Source of the DNA: Panagrolaimus kolymaensis
Lineage: Eukaryota; Nematoda; Chromadorea; Rhabditida; Panagrolaimidae
DNA length: 64,000 nucleotides
Assembly (NCBI GenBank): GCA_028622995.1
Contig: JAJQJQ010000024.1
Coordinates: forward strand, 2,480,001 to 2,544,000
Direction of reading: 5' to 3'
In this document: positions 12,901-26,700 of the stretch, piece by piece
Layout: each line of letters opens with the position of its first letter
How positions within the stretch are numbered: the stretch's first letter is position 1
The notes under the pieces: generated by a model
Seen by the model: the letters and a program-made list of their open reading frames with translations, nothing else
Database searches by the model: none
Told to the model about the DNA's origin: nothing
Translations under genes and position numbers: made by a program

Positions 12901-14588
12901 TTTTCTTTCTCTCTTTTTTTGGGTTCCAGAAACAATAAAAAAGTTGGAAATAAAAAAAAAGAATTTTAAGTTTTATATAGTTTTTGCATTAAGAAAGCTG
13001 ATTAAATATAATATATTTTTATCAGTATAAAGAAAAAATTAAATCCATGGAAAGAAAGGCAGGGCTCAAAAGAAAAAATAAGAAAATAAGTCGGTTCAAT
13101 CAACGATGAAAAAAGACCGGAAGAAATAAGTGTTTTTTTTTCGATGACAAAAAAATCAGTGCTTTGATGCATGCTTTTTATATGTTTCTATATGTTTCTG
13201 TTTTTTAATTCTTTGACCATTGCGTTTGATTAAAGAAAAAAATGTGTGATTAAAAAAATAATTCTTCTTGCATGCGTGACACCAAAGCTTTTGAAGGAAG
13301 AAGGAAATGGATTATAAAAAAAATAAAGAAAGTTTATACGCCCCTGCAGCAGCGGCATTATTACTTACTTATTGATGGCGTCTGCAAAAAAAAAAAGAAG
13401 AAGAAAAGAAACGATAAGTAAATTCTTTAGTTTTTTTCCATTGATTTTTTATTCTAAACTCAAAGAATTTTTAATGAAAATATGTTTCAAAACACCAAAA
13501 GAATCCGCAGTTTTTAATAATAAATACATATTTTTGTAAAAAAAAAATAAGGAAACAATTAATGAAAGCAAGCTAGAATCAGACTTCGCTGTTTCAGTTT
13601 TTAAAAAATCTTGCTTGGGACAGCTTCAATGAAGTTGATACTTTGCATTTTGAAGGGTACTGTAATACCCCAAAAAAAAAGAAAGAAGTATTTTGCCTGT
13701 TTTTTTTACTCTTATTTTTTTTGATTCCTTTTTTTATATAAAGAGTTGATGCCGATTTATGAACTCCATTATTATTCAAATTATTTATTTATTTATTTAT
13801 TATTATTATTACAAAACATCATATCTTTAAATTAAAAATAATTATATAAAATAAATAATTAAATAAACATTAAAGGGTTTTTTTTGTTATTGGTTATTTT
13901 GAATATCTCTTGGAAAAAAAGATACATAATAATGAAAAAATAAATAAACCCTTATAAAACACGACGCAACAACACATTTTTTAAAATTTATATTCATTAA
14001 AGTACGAAAGAGAAATTTGTACCATTTCTCAACATTTTTTTTACTAATTAAATAATAAATTTTTTTTTAAAAACCAAAAATTTACAGACAAAAAAATTGA
14101 TTAAATTAAGAAATGTCTTAGAAAAGACCGGGAAATAGCAAAGCAAAAAAATTAGGGATAAAAGAAGAAAGACTTTTTTTTATCAAGAAAAAAATTTGAT
14201 TTTGAGCTTTATGGATGAATGCTTATTTTATTTTTGGGATTTGATTAATTTTTTGGGATTGGATTTTGATGGGTTAAGATTTGTGATTTTAATTATTAAA
14301 ATAAATAATTAGATATAACTTTTTGATGAATAAATTAACAACGACAACAAAAAGACAAGGTTGGTTAATCATGGCAGTGGTTTGTTTTTTACTTCTTATT
14401 TTTATAAATAGGGTTTTTTTTGATTTGATTTTGGAAAATAAAAAGATAAGAAAGAAATTAATTGGGAGAGAAAGGAAGGAAATACATATAACAAACAAAC
14501 AAATAAAAAAACAAATAATAACAAAACTGAAAAGAAAATTTGAAAACTTTTTTTTTCTATATTAAAATTTTCACAACAAAAATTTTTT
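12901..14588. other. Intergenic: ShK promoter region and first motif-orientation switch
   Basis: Contains the upstream region of the ShK gene and ends at the 3' end of the ABU/PQN-like gene. The last plus-oriented CAGTTT copies are at about 13,510 and 13,595; the first minus-oriented copy (AAACTG on the plus strand) is at 14,524. Between them are (TTTA)n and (TTA)n simple repeats near 13,780-13,815. No gene seen. Confidence 0.6.
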
Positions 14589-17500
14589 TTACTGTCTTTC
14601 TTCAGATTTTTTTGATGTTACTGTAGTTGTTGTTGTTTTAGTTTGAGTTTTAGGTGCTTTGGTAGTTTCTTTTGGTGTAATTTCTTCTTCATTTTCAATT
14701 GCATCATTCATTTTAAGAGTTCTTGCAACTCTATGACGTTTCCGTAAACAACAAATACCTTGCATGCATTGAGTATATCCACTTCCACATGCGCAAGTAT
14801 TTTGTTGAGGACAAAGTGTAATTGCAGCGGGTTGAGCATATGTTACATATTGTTGCGTACACCCTGGATTGCAACTAGGTTGACATTGTGGTACACATTG
14901 TGATACAGAAGCGGGCTGCAAAAAAAAATATACTATCAATTAACTGAGTCATTTTAGTTTTGGAAATTTTAGGTTCGGCCAGAAAAAAAAATATTGAAAA
15001 ACTTACAGCACATGATTGTCCACAACCATTATTATTATTAGAATTTTGTCGTCTTTGAATTGTGATAACTTGTTGACCGCATGATTGTTCACAACTATTT
15101 TGGCATGATTGATAACATTGGGCATTGGAATTACAACTGGATTGGCAGGCCTTAAAAATATTTTAATTATTATTTATTTATTTATTTATTTAAAAACTGT
15201 GATGATGGTTTATTAGAAATAAAATCTTACGGGTTGACAAGCTTGTACACAAATTTGTTGTTGTTGGGCACATTGAGGAGTGCAGGACTAAAAAAATTAA
15301 CTGTTTAGCAAGGCTTTATGTTTTTTGGAGTTCAAAACTCACTGGTTGACAAGCACTTGGGCAATTATTATTTGAATTTTGTTTAACAACAACGACTTGC
15401 TAAAAAAAATAATAATTTTTAATTAAATAATTTTAAAACTGGAAAAACGATAGATTACTTGTTGAGCTTGATTCATGCATGAACTTTCACAACTTGGTTG
15501 ACAAAGTTTTACACATTGAGTATTTCCTTGACAACTCGTAGCGCATGAAGGTTCACAAGCTGCTGTACAAATTGAACTTTGTTGCATACATTGTGGAGTG
15601 CAAGCCTATAAAGAAAATAATAGTTATATAATTTTATTAAAACTGAAAGCGTTGGCTACTTCTGGGGAAAATAAATATTAAAATTATATTAAAACTGAAA
15701 AAAGTCCCAAAAATGGAGGGAAAATTAAAAACTGATTATTGCCGCAACAATATTTTTGGCCGAAAAAAAACTTACAGGTTGACAAACATTTGGGCAATTA
15801 TTATTATTATTATTGGTTGGAGATTGAATAACCATAACGGGTTGAGATTGTTGCAAGCAAGAAGATTCACAACTATTTTGACATGATTGTGAACAAGATG
15901 GATTATTGCTGCATGTACTTTGACACGATGGTTTACAAGCTTCTTGACAAACTTGTTGTTGTTGGGTGCATGAAGGGGTGCAGGCCTAAAAAGAAAAGAA
16001 AAAACCATAAAACTGAGTCAGGATATGATATGGAGCAAACTTACAGGTTGGCAAGCAGCGGCGCAGTTATTATTGTTGTTATTATTATTGCTAGTAACAA
16101 TCTGAAATTTTTTTTTCTATTAATTAAAAACTGTTTTGAAATGATATTACTTGTTGTTGTTGAACGCAAGAATTATCACACATTGGTTGACATGCTGATA
16201 TACAAGCTTGCTTGATGCATGAATCTTGACATGATGGCATACATTGTTGTGCGCATTGTTTTTGGGGATTTACAACAACAATTTGGTTCTAGAAATTATA
16301 TTTAAACTGTCATAACTCATTTTTCATTATTTTCCTAGTTTTTTAACTGCCCCGCATGTTGTACAATTGCGAAAAAAAATTGTTAGTTGACAATTTGGTC
16401 TTGAAAAAAAAAGAAGTTTAAACTGTTTTTTTGTTATATCATAGTTTTATTTTAACTGAGTGCACGTTTTTTTCAATGGCATCCTTTTGGTTATGGCCCG
16501 AAAAAAATAAACTGAAGATCATTTTCTCTAGATTTTTTTTAACTGTGAGAGCTTTTTTGATTTTCAACTTTGTTGGCTTTAAAAAATTAAACTGTGTGAT
16601 ACTTTCTTTATTTTTTCTTGTTTTTTTAAACTGTCCATCATTATTTTACTCTGTTGCCTACCTTTTGTTGTTGAACGCATTGAGGAGTGCAAGATGGCAT
16701 ACAAGCTGGAGCACAATTAGGTTGTTGTTGGGGAACAATCATAACTTGTTGTTGATTGTTGTTATTATTATTATTACAACCATTCGATGAAGTTTGTTGT
16801 TGACAATTATTATTATTATTTTGTGGAATCAAAACTAGAGGTTGTTGTTGCTGTAAATTTTGTTGTTGTTGAACGCATTGATTGCTGCATTGTGGCATGC
16901 ATGCTGGAGTGCAAGTTGGAGTTTGTCGAACAGGTTTTTGGCAAATATTGCATGTAACCTAAAATTTTTTTTGGGTTTTTTTAAGCTGAGGTTCGTTTGG
17001 TATGGTGGGTTTACTTGATAAGTTAAAGCTCCACATCCACAACTGGTATATTGTTGTTGAAGAGCTGGACAATTACAACCTGAGGCAGCTGGGGCACAAC
17101 CACATTGAGATTGTTGAATTCCAGCACAATCGCATTGTTGAACCTAAAAAAATTTAAATCAGAATTTTTTTAAAACTGAGTAAATTTTTTAATGGAAAAT
17201 CTTTCAATAATTTCAGTAAAATATAAACATTTTATAACTGATTAGGAGGCTTTTTAGCTTTTGGATTTATTTATCAAAACTGAGCTTAAACATTTTATGG
17301 GGTAAAATACCTTAAAAAGGTGAGTTAAAATTTAATTTCTAAAACTGCCGAGAGATTTTTTCGGATTATTATTCAAAACTGAGAAGGCATAATTTTGTAA
17401 AGGAAAAAGATTAAATGTATCAAAAAATTATGAATTCTTTAAAATTTGCATTTATTTTTTTTATGCTGTTATTTTCGAAACTGCATAAGAAGAAGAACGT

Positions 17501-20500
17501 GTAAAAACCATATATGAGAAATTATAAATTAAGAAATTTTTTTAAACTGTGTAGGCTTTTTCAGATTTATTCATTAAAACTGAAAAGATTGCACATTTTA
17601 ATGAAAAGTATCGTAAAAATAAAATTATCAAAACTGTTTAAACATTTTTCATACTTCATTTAACTCACAAAATTTTACAAAAAAATATTTTGAAAAAACA
17701 TTGTGAATTTAAATTTTTGAAACTGCCATTGCTTGTTTTTTTGTTTGATTTTAAAACTGTAAAAATTGATTAAAGCTGTTAAACACTTTAAAAAAGGTAA
17801 ACTAAAATAAAAAATACTTTTTAAACTGGAAATTATATTTGATATTGGTAATTTTCAAAACTGCCATGTATAAAACACGAAGGAAAAAACATTAAATAAA
17901 AAACTATAAATTTAGAAATTTTTTAAAACTGTTGGTTTTTTTTGGTTTTTTTAAAAAAAACTGCAAACAAATAATTTTAGAAAGCTTTAAAAAATTAATG
18001 CATTAAAATTTATGGATTTTTAAAAACTGAGCGGAATTTCCCATCTTTGGTTATTTCCAAAAATGTTTGGTTTTATTAATATCTTTGATTATCAAAACTG
18101 TAAATATTTATTTAATAAAAATATGATTTTAAAAAAGTTTAGTATAATTTAAATTTTTTATTTAAAACTGGCTAGCTTTTATGCTATTTTATCTATTATT
18201 TTTTCAAAACTGAATGCCCTTTTTTTCCGAGGCGAAAGAAAAAAAACTTACTTGATTTTGTAAAGCTTGGCAATTGCATTGACTATTAGGTTGTTGTTGC
18301 TGTTGTTGTTGGGGTTGTTGTTGGACTTGGATTTGAACGGGTTGAGGACAACATGAAGTTTGAGCTTGATAACAGCATTGTCGTTTAGCTCGAATTAAAA
18401 CTTTACTGGAATTTTTGGTGGCAGAAACTTCATCGGGCTAAAAATAAACAAATAAATAATTATTTTTTAAACTGTCGAGAAATTTTGAGCGTCTTTTTAT
18501 TATTTTTAAGTTCAAACAAATTTTTATAACTGACTTCCAGGTATTTTGTAGTTAGTAAAAACTTTTTTGTTTGTTAAATAAAGATAAATTTAAAACTGTA
18601 AAATCAATTTTTTTTTTCATTTAAGACTCCGTAAATTAAAATAACCTTTGTTTTGAATTTTTTTTTACTAGGAGTTAAAATTAATTTTGTTTTATTAAAC
18701 TAAAGTTGTTTGGGATGCTCTATTTAAAATTCTTCATATGCTTACGCCGCTGTATGATAGCTATTAAAACTGCTTTCGGAAAATAAGTATGTATACTTGT
18801 TTTTTTTTAATTCTCAAATTTGCCACAACACACAAAAACCAATTATTTAGGTTTATTGGCAACTATTTTATTTTGTTTTTTTTAACTGTAGCGGGTGGTT
18901 ATTTCTTGGGACTCAAAATTATTAAGCGTGTTAAAAACTGATCATCATCTAGCACTCACTCTTTATAATTTTTATAATTACAAGATTTAACTGTTTGTCA
19001 TGTTTATTTTTTTTAACTTCTCAACTAAATTTAAAATTCCTTTTTAAAACTGACAAACATTTTCATTAAATTTACTAACTTTTTTAGGTCTATGGTAGCT
19101 ACTTAAACTGAGTTCATAAACAAACATTCTTTTTAAAACTGTCTCTAGAATTTTCTATGGCTTTTACTTTGTTGCATCATCCTTCAAAATCCATGAACCT
19201 TTTATTTTTTTTGTTCTTCTTTTTTTTTCATGCTTGTAACCTTTCAAGCACATGCAATTGACTTTTTTTTAGTCTTTTCTTCTTTTTATTCTTCTTTTTT
19301 TTGTGCATTGCAATCCCCTCTTTCTTTTTTATATATGAGTAAGTCCTTTTTTAAAGTGCTACTCTTGACGACGGTTTATTTTTTTTTGGTTGGTCAAAAA
19401 AAGAATTTTTTTTGTTTTCTTGAGTTTGCATACTAAAGCAGCACACACACAAAAAAAGCAAGCGTGGGAATTATCTGTCAAGAAAGACAAAAAATAAAAA
19501 AGCGAACTATTTTTTGCGCGATGGAGTTTCTTCTTCAAAAATAAAAAAAATTCTTTAAAAAAAGCTTATCCTCCAACAATTGTTTTCTTTCTGATGAAAT
19601 TCTTTTTGAAAGTAAGTATTTGCGAAAACAATGAATAAAAAAAATTGTGCAAAAAAAAATCAAAATCAGCTTTGACAATCGTTGTTTTGTTGTTATTGAG
19701 AATCGAAGAAAAAAACCAAATGTAAGCTTCCCAAAAAAAGAATCTTTTTTCTCTCTCTTCTATATTTTTGTTTTTTGACGTTTTTTTTATTTGGAAGAAT
19801 GTATCCAAAAAAAGACTGTGCGTAAAGGTGTCAAAAAATGGGATGATGCTAAATCCACGAAAAAAAAATCTCGTGGTTCAAGGAATGTAAATAAAACTGA
19901 TACGTATGAAATTTTTAGGGGGATTCTTCCTAACTTTTCCCAGAGAAATATATTTTAGGAAATAGTATTTAACTGAATTTTAAAAAAAAAGATCTTAACC
20001 TTATAAAAAATTAAACTGATGCCTCTTTAATTTTTCTATGTTTTATAATTTTATGTTTTTGAAGGCCGTGAAGAAAACAAAATAACAAATTAAATTTTTA
20101 ACAGTGGCCCAAAGTTGACAGATAGGATCTTTGAGAAAAAACATTCCAAAGCAAATTGTTAAAATGAAAGAAAAAACAAAAAACTGACCACCACCGTGTA
20201 ATTTATATTATTAAAACTGAATAGTATTGTGAGGCTTTGATAATTTAGCTACGCACTTTAAATTAAACTGAGCACGCGTTATCTTTAGGGCTTTAAAATT
20301 TTCTTTAAGTTACTTAGTATAAATAATTTCAAAAATTTATTATTAATAAACTGTAGTTGCAGTTGCAGGCGCATGGTTATAATCTACGATAAAATAATTT
20401 TCTTTGTTTTTTTTAAAGAAATTAATAATTTGTTAGAAATTAAAAATGATATCACTAAAATTTAAAATTAATTTTCAAAACTGGTGGGAACTAAGCTACA

Positions 20501-20733
20501 ATGGCTCAATTAGAAGGAATAATTAAAAATTTAAAAAACTGTGCATTTTTTTAGTTGTTTAAAATAAAAAATTTATTTACCTTTTCTTCAATGATTTTTG
20601 CCGTTTTTTCTAAAGGTTTTATCGTTGTTGTTGTCGATGTAGTTGCTGCTGATTCTTTAGCAGCAAAAGTAGTTCCAATAAAAAATAACACTGCTCCCAA
20701 CAAAATAAAACTATTTAGCAGCCTTGGTTGCAT
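14589..20733 (-). CDS. ABU/PQN-like secreted Cys- and Gln/Asn-rich protein
   Basis: Twelve exons, every intron phase 0: 20733-20581, 18437-18252, 17143-17015, 16958-16662, 16288-16151, 16101-16045, 15985-15776, 15605-15459, 15399-15343, 15287-15231, 15150-15007, 14915-14589; 633 aa. Exon 1 gives a signal peptide (to about residue 24) and a Thr-rich segment; exon 2 has a possible furin site RAKR. The rest is repeated CQxxC and CxPxCxxxC blocks separated by Gln and Asn runs, ending in a Lys/Thr/Glu-rich tail. This composition matches the nematode ABU/PQN proteins, some of which build the pharyngeal cuticle; disulphide cross-linking in the extracellular matrix is the likely role, by family analogy. 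Three exons are exactly 57 bp, which with uniform phase points to growth by exon duplication. Codon and exon joins are well supported; the family name is by composition. Confidence 0.85.
18438..20580 (-). other. First intron of the ABU/PQN-like gene
   Basis: GTAAAT donor just below 20,581 and TTTTAG acceptor at 18,438-18,443, 2.1 kb. It carries minus-oriented motifs throughout, except for an island at about 19,150-19,880 made of T-runs, A-runs and GCGC-containing mixed sequence. No internal exon recognised. Confidence 0.7.
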
Positions 20734-23700
20734 ATTTTTTTAAAAAGTAAAAATAAATTAATAAATCTGATAATTGTTTGTAAAAAGTTTAAAAAAAATT
20801 TTTTTAAATCGCTTCGTTCTTTCTTTTTCTTTTTCTTTTTTTGGTTCAACGAAATTTGGAACACTGCAACAAATGGCTGATGTCGATTTAATTCAACACG
20901 AATATATTGGAGGATATCCAAGCCTGTAATGAATAAATAATTTAAAAATTTAATAAAAACTGAGTTCTTGGAAGGTTCTTAAATATCGCGATTAACTGTA
21001 TCAGAATAAATAAATGTTGGAAAGGGCAAAAAATAAAAATAAAAAATAAAACTGGATTAAAGTTATTCAATTTGGAGCTTATTATTTAGTTAAAAAATAT
21101 TATTAATTTAAAACTGCTTTATTTAATTAAAGAAGAAAAAAACTCAAATAAACTGTACCATGTTTTTTGCTCCATCTTTGGCTTAATTTCTAACTGTCAA
21201 TTAATTTTTCATTATTATTAAACTTTAAGAAAAAAAGTTATAAGAAAGTATATTTATAAAAAAAAACTGTGACCGAATTAAATACATGGGATTGTTTAAG
21301 AAATAAAGAACTGGAGAATTAAGTGACAAGTTATATCATGCAAATTATTAATCTATTTATGAAGAAAAAATAGAGGAGGATTTTGAAAAAACTGTATTTC
21401 ATGATAAAGATTGCAGCATTTATTTTGTAACTCAGATTTGTTAAATAAAATTTGGAAGTAAAAAAAAACTGTGGCAACCATTTTTTTGTTTAAATTTTGT
21501 CAGTAATCTTTAGAAAAGAAAATAATAATTAAAGGGAAAAAAACTGTGAAGAAGATAGTCATGGGAAAAAACTGCAATGTAACTTTATACGTTGATAGAA
21601 ATTTAAATATATATAAAAAAACTGTGTATCTGCGTGCTAGACGGGTAAGATAGAAAGATAAATACATTTTTTTAAAGGATCAAGCATAGTTATTTTTAAA
21701 ATTGTGAACAAACGAAAAACCACGAACAAATAAACTACAAAAAGAATCGTATTTTTTTTCTTTTGTTTCAAATCGTAATAATTATTACAAGCTAAAATAC
21801 TAAATACATACATACCTTTCTCTTTACCTTTTTTTTTACCTTGGAAGAAAAAGACTTTCCACTTAAGTAAAAACAATAATGATTTTGTTCATTCTTTTAT
21901 CTATCGAAGAAAACTCAAGAAACTCATCATCACTCACATATTTTTAGTTTTTCTATTTTGTCTCCCGTTAATTTTTTTTTATTTTTATTTTCAATGACCA
22001 AAAATGTGAGTGTGCAAGTCGAAACTCGAGAAAGAAAGAAAAGAAACTAATGTTTTTAGTTTTTAAAGTGTTGAGAGGTTAAGCAAAAGCAGAAAGAAAA
22101 AAAAGAACAAAAAAAAAGCAGCGATCGAAGAAGGAGAAGAAGCTCGCTGCTAGCTGCTACTACTAAAGCTTAAACGAGTGAGGGTAGTCGTCACATTATT
22201 CTTTTCTTCTTTTTTCTTTTTTTTTTGATTCCTAATCTAACTACTTTTTCACCTTAAAAACGATTGTCTCTCTATCTCTCTTATTTTCTTTTCTTTTTTT
22301 GATCGTCGTCTAAGAAAAAGACAAAAAGACGACGACGATGACGAAGATGGTGGAGGTTATGGTTTTGAGTTTTCTTATGAATGATTATCGCTCGTAGAAG
22401 TATGAAAGAAAAAAGAAAAATGTTACAAATTTTAAGGAAAAAAGTTGGTAGCGCAAAAAAAGGGAAAAAGGGAAGGTGATAAAAAAACTGGAGTGGAGTA
22501 TTAAAAGTTGAATCAGAAAGAAATAATTACAAAATTTTTCTTAATGTTTTTATTTTTTTAATAGATAAACTGAACGTCTGCTATTTGATGGGAGATAAAA
22601 TTAAAACTGCATAGATATAATTAAGTTTGTTTAAGAATATTAAAAACGATCGTCTTACTTATTCGCAAACACGGGTATAAAATTGCGTCGAATTTTTACA
22701 TTAAAATTCTTAAAACTGAATTATATCGCTAATATTTTATTGAATAACCATAAATATTTACATAACAAACAAAAAACCGATAAAAGTAGGGTAAGCAAAT
22801 TTTAGGAAGAAAATAAACTGGCATTGTTCATATTCTCATGAACTCGAAGATTTTTGCTTTTTAAAAATACTATTTATAAAAAAATAAATAAATTTTTTTA
22901 TATTTTTAATTAATTATTAAACTGTACGACCAGAATTTGTATTTAATAAAAATTTAAACTGTGCTGTTCAGAGTTTCGATCGTGTAAAATTCGTAGATAT
23001 CCAAATTAAAAACATAAATAAAAAATAAGAATATACAAAAAAAGATTTGTTTTTTTTTAAGCGCAAGCAAATATGTGTTGCTGAAGATCAAAAATTTTTA
23101 GAGTAAAAATTAAAATAAATTAAAAACTGTTCAGGTAAATGACTTAAGAAAGTGAAAAAATAATTAAACTGATATAAAACAAGGCGCAATAATTAAGCAC
23201 TTAACATTTGGGTTCAAAGAAGAAACCATTAACTATTTTTTGAATTGGTTCATTGATGACAAAAAATCTTCTTTTCTTTCTCACTTTCTCAAGTGGATGG
23301 TCAAACAAATAACAAGAGGCAACAAGCAAAAACTATTTTTCTCTGAGCAGCAAAAAATAAAAATAAAAAGTCAAAGAAAAAGGCGGAGATTTTCGTTTTC
23401 TTTTTCTTACCTACTCTTTTTTTTTCTTCAAAAAATTGCGCAGAGACAAAAAAAAACGAAATAAAGCGAACGGATCAGAAGCGAAATAAAAAATCCCAGC
23501 TTTTACTTATTTTTTTTTGGTTTCTTCTTTTTCTTTTTCTTTTTTGCTGCCACCGAAGCTGCCGCTGCTTCGTTTACTGATTTTTACTTTCTCTATCTTT
23601 TTTGGTCAAAAAATTTTTTATGTGTGCAAGAAAAAGAAAGAAAAAATCAAAAAGCACGTTAAATACTTTAACTTTACTTCGTCGCCGATAATACCCATCC

Positions 23701-26700
23701 ATTCCCTTCCAAAAAAGGAGAGAGAGAAGAGAAGCAAAAAAATTTGGCGATCAAAAACGATAAAGACTGAATAAGAAGCTGACGACGATGGATGATGGAA
23801 AAAATATTATATAAGTTAAAGAGTTAAAACCGCTTAATTTTTTTTTTTATGTGGATGGTTTTTAAATCTCGAAGGTCTCAGAAAAAGAAGAAGAAGAAAA
23901 AAAAATTAAGTAATTGAGTGAGTGAGTTAATGAGTAAAGGGTTAACCAACTAACTCTAACTCCGATAATAAAAAAAAATATAAAAACGATGAGATAAGTA
24001 AGTAAAGTAAAGAAGTATGGGTACGTGATGAAAGAGTTTAAAACATTAGGTAGCAGCAACGACGACGGCTCAATAACCAAATATGTCTCGATCGAAAAAA
24101 ATGTGAATGATGATGGGAAAATAAAAAAAAAGTAATAAAACGAAAAAAGATGCGATTGAGTAATAATTTTTATTTGGATTTTTGATAGGGGAAAAAATTA
24201 AATAAAATTTTTAAATAAAAATTAACTGTACGATAGTTCGTAAATAGGGAAAGTGAAATATAACACGACAAAAAAAATTCTCTTTTTTTTATAATTTCAA
24301 ACTGGAATATTTTCCAAATCCCCTTTTTCAGCATTAGCCATAATAGCTTCGAAATTATCATAATTACTTTAAACTGGAACTGATACTTTTTTTATTTTAT
24401 TTTGAATTAGCATAAATGAAAGTAAAAACTGATGGCGATGTGCTACAGGAAAAAATAAACAAACAATCTTTTATTAAATTTCGCTTTTTTAAACTCTCAC
24501 TCTTTCTATAATTTTTTTAAGCGCCCATAAGAAGAAGAAATAATTATAAATTTTAAAAAATATTGAAAACTGTAATGCGAACATTAGCTTGGAAAATAAC
24601 TCATTGCAATAAAAAAAACTGTCATCAAGAATAGTGATGGCGTGAATAAATAAAGAAGAAATATTTTGTTTAAAAATAAAAACTGAGGACGACCATTATG
24701 ACTCAAGCTTAAAAATAACAGAGAGCTAAAATTTTAGGCAAAAAAAACTGTATTTATTGCCTCATGTTTTAGAGTAACAAAAAATTCTTAATTAACTGTA
24801 ATGAGTTATATACATGGGTATTTTCAAAACAAAAAATATAAAACTGAGTTTTCACGAATTTCAAAGCACCAAGTAGCTGGAAAAAAACTGTTAGAATTGC
24901 CTACCATATGAATTAACTTTTATATATTGTTTCTAAAAATAAATATAAATAAAATGTCCAGCCCTCTTTTTTATTTAAAAAAAGAAGAAAAGAATGAGAC
25001 AGTTTTTAACTTAAAGGAACAAGACTATTTGATGCCTTTTCGAAAATTTCGATACTGGGGCTGGGAGGAAGAGTTGGGGCGGCGCGTGTTTGAACTACCG
25101 TGTAAGACAGAAAGTGACACGGTAATTCAAACACGCGCCGCCCCAACTGTTCCTCCCAGCCCCAGTATCGAAATTTTCGAAAAGGCATCAAATAGTCTTG
25201 TTCCTTTAAACGAAAAAACCCTTCTGTTTCTGTCTCAGACAATGTAAGACTTGTTTTTTCTTTCTTCAGAGATTTTTGAGTTAAAACCGAAGAAAAAGAA
25301 GTATATTTCGCAATGATTTTTTTAAGCCCGTAAAAGTCGTCTATCAAAGACGATGATGGCTTAAAATGGAATGCGAGAAAAAAAGAAGTTAAGAGCTAGA
25401 AGCGATCAAGAGTTAGCTTGACGACGACGGGTGTCCTTGAGTCACTTATTCACTCCTTAACTTAAAAAAAAGAAAAGATTATGAGTAATTGTTTAAAACA
25501 AAAAATTCTAAACAATAGATGAGAAAACTTATGAAAGGACCAAAAAAATATCATGGATGAGTAAGAAATGAAATAAAATGGGTTTAATTTTTTTTTTGGT
25601 AATGTAACCGGTTAGTATTTTGATGATACATGGAAAGGATACAAAATGGTAAATAAAGAGGACAAAGAAAAATATAATAAAATAAAGGAAAATGGTGAAA
25701 AAGAAGAGGAGAAATTAAAAACTGTGATTATGAATAAAATTGTGGGGAAAAAACATAATTTTATATTTAAAGGGAAAAGACAACTAAACTGAAGCAAAAC
25801 AATAAAAAGAAAATACATATTTAAAACAAAACTGAGCTGATCCGTAGAAATAGGATATTTATTAACTGCATCTTGACAAGTTAGTTGTGGAAGTTATGGA
25901 TACATAAAAGCATATTAGGAAAAATTTCCATTTAAACTGTACTCAAATTTGGTCGAAGGGAAATATCAAAAAATATATATAAAAATTATTTTAGCAGTGA
26001 GAGGAGCCAAAGAGACAATGCAGCAAAAAAATAATAATAAAAAACTTATAATTTTAAAAACTGAGGGAGATATTCATTGATTTTAACTGCGTATATAACT
26101 GTGCAATTCGTAAATTTTGTTATGGGAAACGCTTGAAATACAAAAGCATATTTTTTAAGCAAATAAAAAAATCTTTTAAGAATAATAATAAATTTTTTAA
26201 GTTTATAGTTGTAAACTGTAATACATTGATTTTAGGGGAAATTTTTAAATTTTTTTTAAAAGCTTTTTTACTGATGCTTTTTCTGAATATTTTTTTAAAA
26301 ATAATAAAATAACAGTTGTTTTTTGCACCAAAATTTTTATGAAAACCACAAAAAAAAATCAATGTTTTTGTTCAATAAACTGAGTACCGGGAACATGTCG
26401 TAAAGATACAAAAATTATGTATGTAAAAATCAAAGAAGACATTCAAAAACTGGATTACGATGAGTTCGATAATAATAAAGTAAAAACTGTAATTCTTTTT
26501 TGATTATGAAAATTAAAAATAAATTATTTCCATTTGACAAATTTAAAACTTTTCTTTTTGAATATTTTGCGTGTAAACATAACAAACTTTAGACACAGAG
26601 AAAAAAAACTGGAGAATGAGCAGCGTCAAAGCTATTAGCTGCGTTGCATAAAATCTTTAAAAAAGTTTCAAACAAAGAAAACTGAAGAATGAGCTTTTTG

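Larger units (their letters stand above)
20..13600 (+). repeat. CAGTTT-motif array, block 1 (plus orientation)
   Basis: Introns and intergenic DNA carry a dense series of CAGTTT (or CAGTTA) followed by T/A-rich sequence, for example at 20, 735, 828, 938, 987, 1070 and 1227. From 735 to about 2,330 I count some 24 copies, close to one per 67 bp. The reverse complement is almost absent. Copies are not a tandem repeat: flanks differ, with a mixed-composition stretch of roughly 15-25 bp before the motif and an A/T tract after it. The block covers a plus-strand gene (zinc finger) and a minus-strand gene (ShK), so motif direction is independent of gene direction. Proposed function: individual small-RNA promoters (see findings). 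Confidence 0.8.

Noticed and set aside
735..13600. CRISPR array interpretation of the regularly recurring motif
   Set aside because: Eukaryotic genome, repeat only about 6-10 bp, variable spacing and no constant spacer length.
735..13600. Tandem satellite DNA
   Set aside because: Only the short motif recurs; the sequence between copies is not shared and spacing varies from about 35 to 150 bp.
25006..25347. Two overlapping open frames on opposite strands with nearly the same protein sequence
   Set aside because: They are the two arms of the foldback element read in each direction, not genes.
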